Shown: one piece after another, positions 61,295 to 64,000 of the stretch
How the letters are laid out: each line of letters starts with the position of its first letter
Position numbering within the stretch: position 1 is the first letter of the stretch
Assembly: GCF_902497775.2 (NCBI RefSeq)
Contig: NZ_OZ024668.1
Span: forward strand, 5,750,326-5,814,325
From: Pseudomonas fluorescens
GTDB lineage: Bacteria > Pseudomonadota > Gammaproteobacteria > Pseudomonadales > Pseudomonadaceae
DNA: 64,000 bases
Direction of reading: 5' to 3'
Made by a program: the position numbers and the translations under genes
The notes under the pieces: generated by a model
The model's input: only the letters and a program-made list of their open reading frames with translations
Databases searched by the model: none
Told to the model about the DNA's origin: nothing

Positions 61295-61847
61295 TTGCTC
61301 ACAAAGTCTGTTGGCCGATCTGTGGATAAAGTGTTTGTGTATGGCTGGAGGGCACGCATTGCGTGCCCTTCGGCGTTATGATCAAAAAATGATCAGGCTA
61401 AGTTGCGGATTTTTCGAGGTTTTCTTCCCCAGGCACTGCTGAGTTTGCCCACAATCGCTGTTGGCGGGTCTGTGGATAATATGTTCGCCCATGGCTGAGA
61501 GGCCCGTGTGGCAAGGGCTGCGCAGTATTGATCAAAAACTAGCCAATTGCCTTGTTTGTGCCTGCCCAAGCCCGGTATTTCGGTTGCTCAGGGCGTTATC
61601 CACAACGGTTTTCTACCGCTTAGACTTTTGCACACAAAGTCTGTTGGCGTCTCTGTGGATAAGGTGTTCGCCTTCCGCTATGAGCCTTGTATTTAAAGGC
61701 TTTCAGAGATTTGATCAAATATTGACCAATAAAAATTAGCGGAAAAAACAAGGACTTGCCCACATTAGCTGTGGGCTGTCCTGTGGATAAAGTGTTTGCT
61801 GTGTGGACGGGCCCAATGGGGCCGGGGGATTGCGGCGGGTGGTCAAA
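61295..61847 (+). repeat. Four-copy phased repeat with DnaA boxes and variable stem-loops
   Basis: Units start at 61295, 61445, 61628 and 61756. In every unit TTGCnCACA is followed at exactly +26 by TGTGGATAA (the DnaA box TTATCCACA on the other strand) and at exactly +83 by TTGATCAAA or a close variant (ATGATCAAA, GTGGTCAAA). Between the last two, 28-30 bases after the box start, each unit has a stem-loop whose sequence differs while pairing is kept: GGGCACGC/GCGTGCCC, GGCCC/GGGCT, GAGCCT/AGGCTT and GGCCC/GGGCC. A fifth box in the other orientation lies at 61596-61604. Spacers between units differ (128-183 bp period). The array fills the gap between etfB and gbcA, which converge. Confidence 0.8.
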
Positions 61848-61857
61848 ATTTGTACAG

Positions 61858-61937
61858 CATCGCGAGGCAAGTCGAGGCGTCGCACCGCCGCTCCCACCGG
61901 TTCACCATCCCGGTGGGAGCGGGCTTGCCCCGCGGTA
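61858..61937. repeat. REP pair downstream of gbcA
   Basis: CATCGCGAGGCAAGTCGAGG...CGCTCCCACC and GGTGGGAGCGGGCTTGCCCC form an inverted REP pair ending four bases before the gbcA stop. Confidence 0.8.
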
Positions 61938-61941
61938 GGGC

Positions 61942-63234
61942 CTACTGCGCAGCCACACCCTTGAGATAAGGCGCCGGCGCCGCCCCCAGGTTGCTCAGCA
62001 TCCGCTCGCTGTACCAATCGACAAAGTTGACCACACCAAACTCATAGGTCTTCGAATAAGGCCCTGGCTGGTACGCCGTGGAGTTGATCCCGCGCTGGTT
62101 CTCTTCCGCCAGGCGGCGGTCCTGATCGTTGGTGGCATCCCACACCTGGCGCATGCGCGCCGGGTCGTAATCCACGCCTTCAACCGCATCCTTGTGCACC
62201 AGCCACTTGGTCGTGACCATGGTCTCTTGCGCACTGATTGGCCACACGGTGAAGACGATGATGTGATCGCCCATGCAGTGGTTCCACGAGTGCGGCAGGT
62301 GCAGGATGCGCATCGAGCCCAGGTCAGGGTTCTTGATCCGGCCCATGAGCTTCTGGCAGCCCTGCTTGCCGTCCAGGGTCATCGATACCGTGCCTTTGAG
62401 CAGCGGCATGCGTACGATGCGGTTGCGCAGGCCGAAGCTTGCGTGAGCGTAGGGGATCTTCTCGGCATCCCAGGCGGCGGCCGAGGCGGCGACATGGTCC
62501 TTGAACGCTTGGTCGGCGCGCGGGTCGGTGACGTCGTCCCATTCCAGCAGGGTTTTCAGCAGTTCAGGGTGCGAGCCGCTGCAGTGGTAGCACTCGCGGT
62601 TGTTTTCCAGCACCAGTTTCCAGTTGGCCTTTTCCATCAAGGTGGTTTGCACCGCCACCTTGGTGTTCTCCATGTCATAGGGTTCCATGTAGTGGGTCAG
62701 GGTGGCGAGGAAGTCATCGATCGCCGGCGGGTTCTCGGCCAGGCTGATGAAGATGTAGCCACCGGCGGTCTTGATGTTGACCGGCTTGAGCCCGTACTGC
62801 TTCATGTCGAAATCGGCGCCCATCTCGGTGCCGGCGAACAGCAGACGGCCGTCCAGCTCGTAGGTCCACTGGTGGTAATGGCAGACCAGCTTGGCGACCT
62901 TGCCCTTGTCGCTGGTGCACAGGCGCGAACCGCGATGGCGGCAGACGTTATGGAAGGCATGCACCTGGCCTTCGGCTCCGCGCACCACCAGGATCGGGTT
63001 CTTGCCGATCTGCAAGGTGATGAAGTTGCCCTTGGTCGGGATTTCGCAGGTCATCCCGGCGATCAGCCATTCCTTCTGGAAGATCTCTTCCATATCGATC
63101 TGGAACAGGCGCTCGTCGCAGTAGAACGGCTGTGACAGCGAGTAGGTCCGCTCGCGGCTCTGCAGCATTTCGGCGGTGGCCTTGCGTGCAGGTTCCAGTG
63201 GATCGCCCAGACTCAAAGTTGCGGTGACGTCCAT
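61942..63234 (-). CDS. gbcA: Glycine betaine monooxygenase, oxygenase subunit
   Basis: The 430-residue Rieske oxygenase removes one methyl group from glycine betaine as formaldehyde, giving dimethylglycine. The Rieske ligands are Cys98, His100, Cys118 and His121 (CRHRGSRLC, CHYHQW). The mononuclear iron site lies in NNRECYHCSGSH (His217, His222). I start at ATG 63234; five codons of extra frame upstream are less likely. It is divergent from gbcB, with the shared control region in between. Confidence 0.96.
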   Translation of the reverse strand: MDVTATLSLGDPLEPARKATAEMLQSRERTYSLSQPFYCDERLFQIDMEEIFQKEWLIAGMTCEIPTKGNFITLQIGKNPILVVRGAEGQVHAFHNVCRHRGSRLCTSDKGKVAKLVCHYHQWTYELDGRLLFAGTEMGADFDMKQYGLKPVNIKTAGGYIFISLAENPPAIDDFLATLTHYMEPYDMENTKVAVQTTLMEKANWKLVLENNRECYHCSGSHPELLKTLLEWDDVTDPRADQAFKDHVAASAAAWDAEKIPYAHASFGLRNRIVRMPLLKGTVSMTLDGKQGCQKLMGRIKNPDLGSMRILHLPHSWNHCMGDHIIVFTVWPISAQETMVTTKWLVHKDAVEGVDYDPARMRQVWDATNDQDRRLAEENQRGINSTAYQPGPYSKTYEFGVVNFVDWYSERMLSNLGAAPAPYLKGVAAQ

Positions 63235-63520
63235 CGTGTAGGTCCTCATGGCCAGTGCTTGTGGCCGGTGAAAGTGGCTAATCGTTGTTATGGCGACGCA
63301 AGGCTCAAATACAGCAGGATCATTTGCGATGGAGTGTGCGTTCGAAGTGCGCGCGAACCATATCCATGGGCGACATGATCAGATCCGTTTCCGACGCGCC
63401 AGCCCCTGTAGCCGGGGGCTGGTCGCGATAAGCACGCCAATGTCGCGGATGGGTAAGTGTTGCCTGCGCGGCTTAAGCAGAATCGCAGCCATCAGGCCGC
63501 AGTCGGCCGTGGAGACGAGC
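63235..63520. other. Divergent gbcA-gbcB control region
   Basis: These 286 bases must hold promoters for both genes and, by known biology, sites for GbdR. I see several TGCG-containing words (TTTGCGATGG, GTGTGCGTTC, GTGCGCGCGA at 63329-63357) but cannot define a site without a validated consensus. Confidence 0.45.
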
Positions 63521-64000
63521 ATGTCCAACAGCTTCCTCAATCCGGTCAGCACCCAGACCTGGGCCAACGGCCGCCACATCGTCCGTTGCGTCAAGGTGAT
63601 CCAGGAAACCTGGGACGTGCGCACCTTCTGCTTCATGGCCGACCAGCCGATCATGTTCTTCTTCAAGCCCGGGCAGTTCGTCACCCTGGAGCTTGAGATC
63701 GACGGCGTGCCGATCATGCGCTCCTACACTATTTCCAGCTCGCCGTCGGTGCCTTACAGCTTCTCTGTGACCATCAAACGGGTACCGGGTGGCAAAGTGT
63801 CCAACTGGCTGCACGACACCCTGCACGAGGGCCAGGAGCTGGCAGTGCACGGGCCGGTCGGGTTATTCAACGCCATGGACTTCCCCAGTCCCAAGGTGCT
63901 GTACCTGAGCGGCGGCGTCGGCATCACCCCGGTGATGTCCATGGCCCGCTGGTTCTACGACACCAACGGCAATGTCGACATGGTCTTCGTGCACAGTGCG
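63521..64000 (+). CDS. gbcB: Glycine betaine monooxygenase, reductase subunit (partial at window edge)
   Basis: The first 160 residues are visible and the frame runs off the window. FAD-binding motifs of the ferredoxin-NADP reductase fold are present: MRSYTISSSPS (FAD) and YLSGGVGITPVMSMARWF (NAD(P) ribose/phosphate). The C-terminal ferredoxin domain expected for GbcB lies outside. GGAGACGAGC precedes the ATG at 63521. It supplies electrons to GbcA. Confidence 0.93.
   Translation, partial: MSNSFLNPVSTQTWANGRHIVRCVKVIQETWDVRTFCFMADQPIMFFFKPGQFVTLELEIDGVPIMRSYTISSSPSVPYSFSVTIKRVPGGKVSNWLHDTLHEGQELAVHGPVGLFNAMDFPSPKVLYLSGGVGITPVMSMARWFYDTNGNVDMVFVHSA

Noticed and set aside
61295..61847. CRISPR-like array
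   Set aside because: The units are about 92 bp, vary in sequence and have irregular periods of 128-183 bp. There is no short identical repeat with equal spacers and no cas gene nearby.

Overview
The window reads as a chromosomal segment of a Pseudomonas of the putida/fluorescens type. The indicators are GC-rich coding sequence, the hisB-hisH-(DUF2164)-hisA-hisF order, Pseudomonas REP elements, and a nearly complete choline/carnitine/glycine betaine locus (cbcXWV, gbdR, caiX, cdhCAB, cdhR, dgcAB, gbcAB). No assembly or database search was available, so species assignment is inference.

Layout. 0-3.3 kb: the tail of a probable type VI effector with a membrane partner, hldD, and a trimethylamine monooxygenase (tmm). 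3.3-5.7 kb: small accessory units, namely a RelB/RelE module, a decayed copy of the hldD start, a DUF3077-type gene behind a strongly structured leader, and a VanZ-like membrane protein. 5.68-15.47 kb: an AT-rich genomic island integrated at the 3' end of tRNA-Thr(UGU), with a P4-type integrase next to the tRNA and a degenerate tRNA 3' end at the far side. It carries an ABC-three-component type defence operon (Mrr-like nuclease, middle component, Rad50-like ATPase), a convergent two-gene unit (SMC-like ATPase plus two-span membrane protein) that I cannot assign to a described system, a second tyrosine recombinase with a coupled small partner, and a second VanZ-like gene coupled to the P4-type integrase.

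15.5-34.3 kb: small lipoproteins, an XRE/DUF2975 pair, mdtJI, a methyltransferase, a polar amino acid ABC transporter, gabP with a sigma54-type promoter, ppk2, an HPP protein divergent from a TetR regulator, tRNA-Phe, yggX-mutY-asmA and an OFA-family transporter. 34.5-37.6 kb: the his cluster.

37.6-64 kb: quaternary amine catabolism. CbcXWV imports choline, betaine and carnitine. CaiX delivers carnitine. CdhA, CdhC and CdhB turn carnitine into glycine betaine through dehydrocarnitine and betainyl-CoA. GbcAB demethylates betaine to dimethylglycine. DgcAB and its ETF-like partners demethylate that to sarcosine. SdaB deaminates the serine that is made from glycine. GbdR and CdhR are the AraC-type regulators. 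A RstAB-like two-component system, a defective-looking serine hydrolase and other small genes sit between these blocks.

The most unexpected non-coding signal is a four-copy, precisely phased repeat at 61.3-61.85 kb, between the converging etfB-like gene and gbcA. Each copy carries a perfect DnaA-box 9-mer and a stem-loop whose sequence varies while pairing is kept. The structured leader at 4.46-4.70 kb and the unassigned ATPase/membrane pair at 9.5-11.3 kb are the other main leads.
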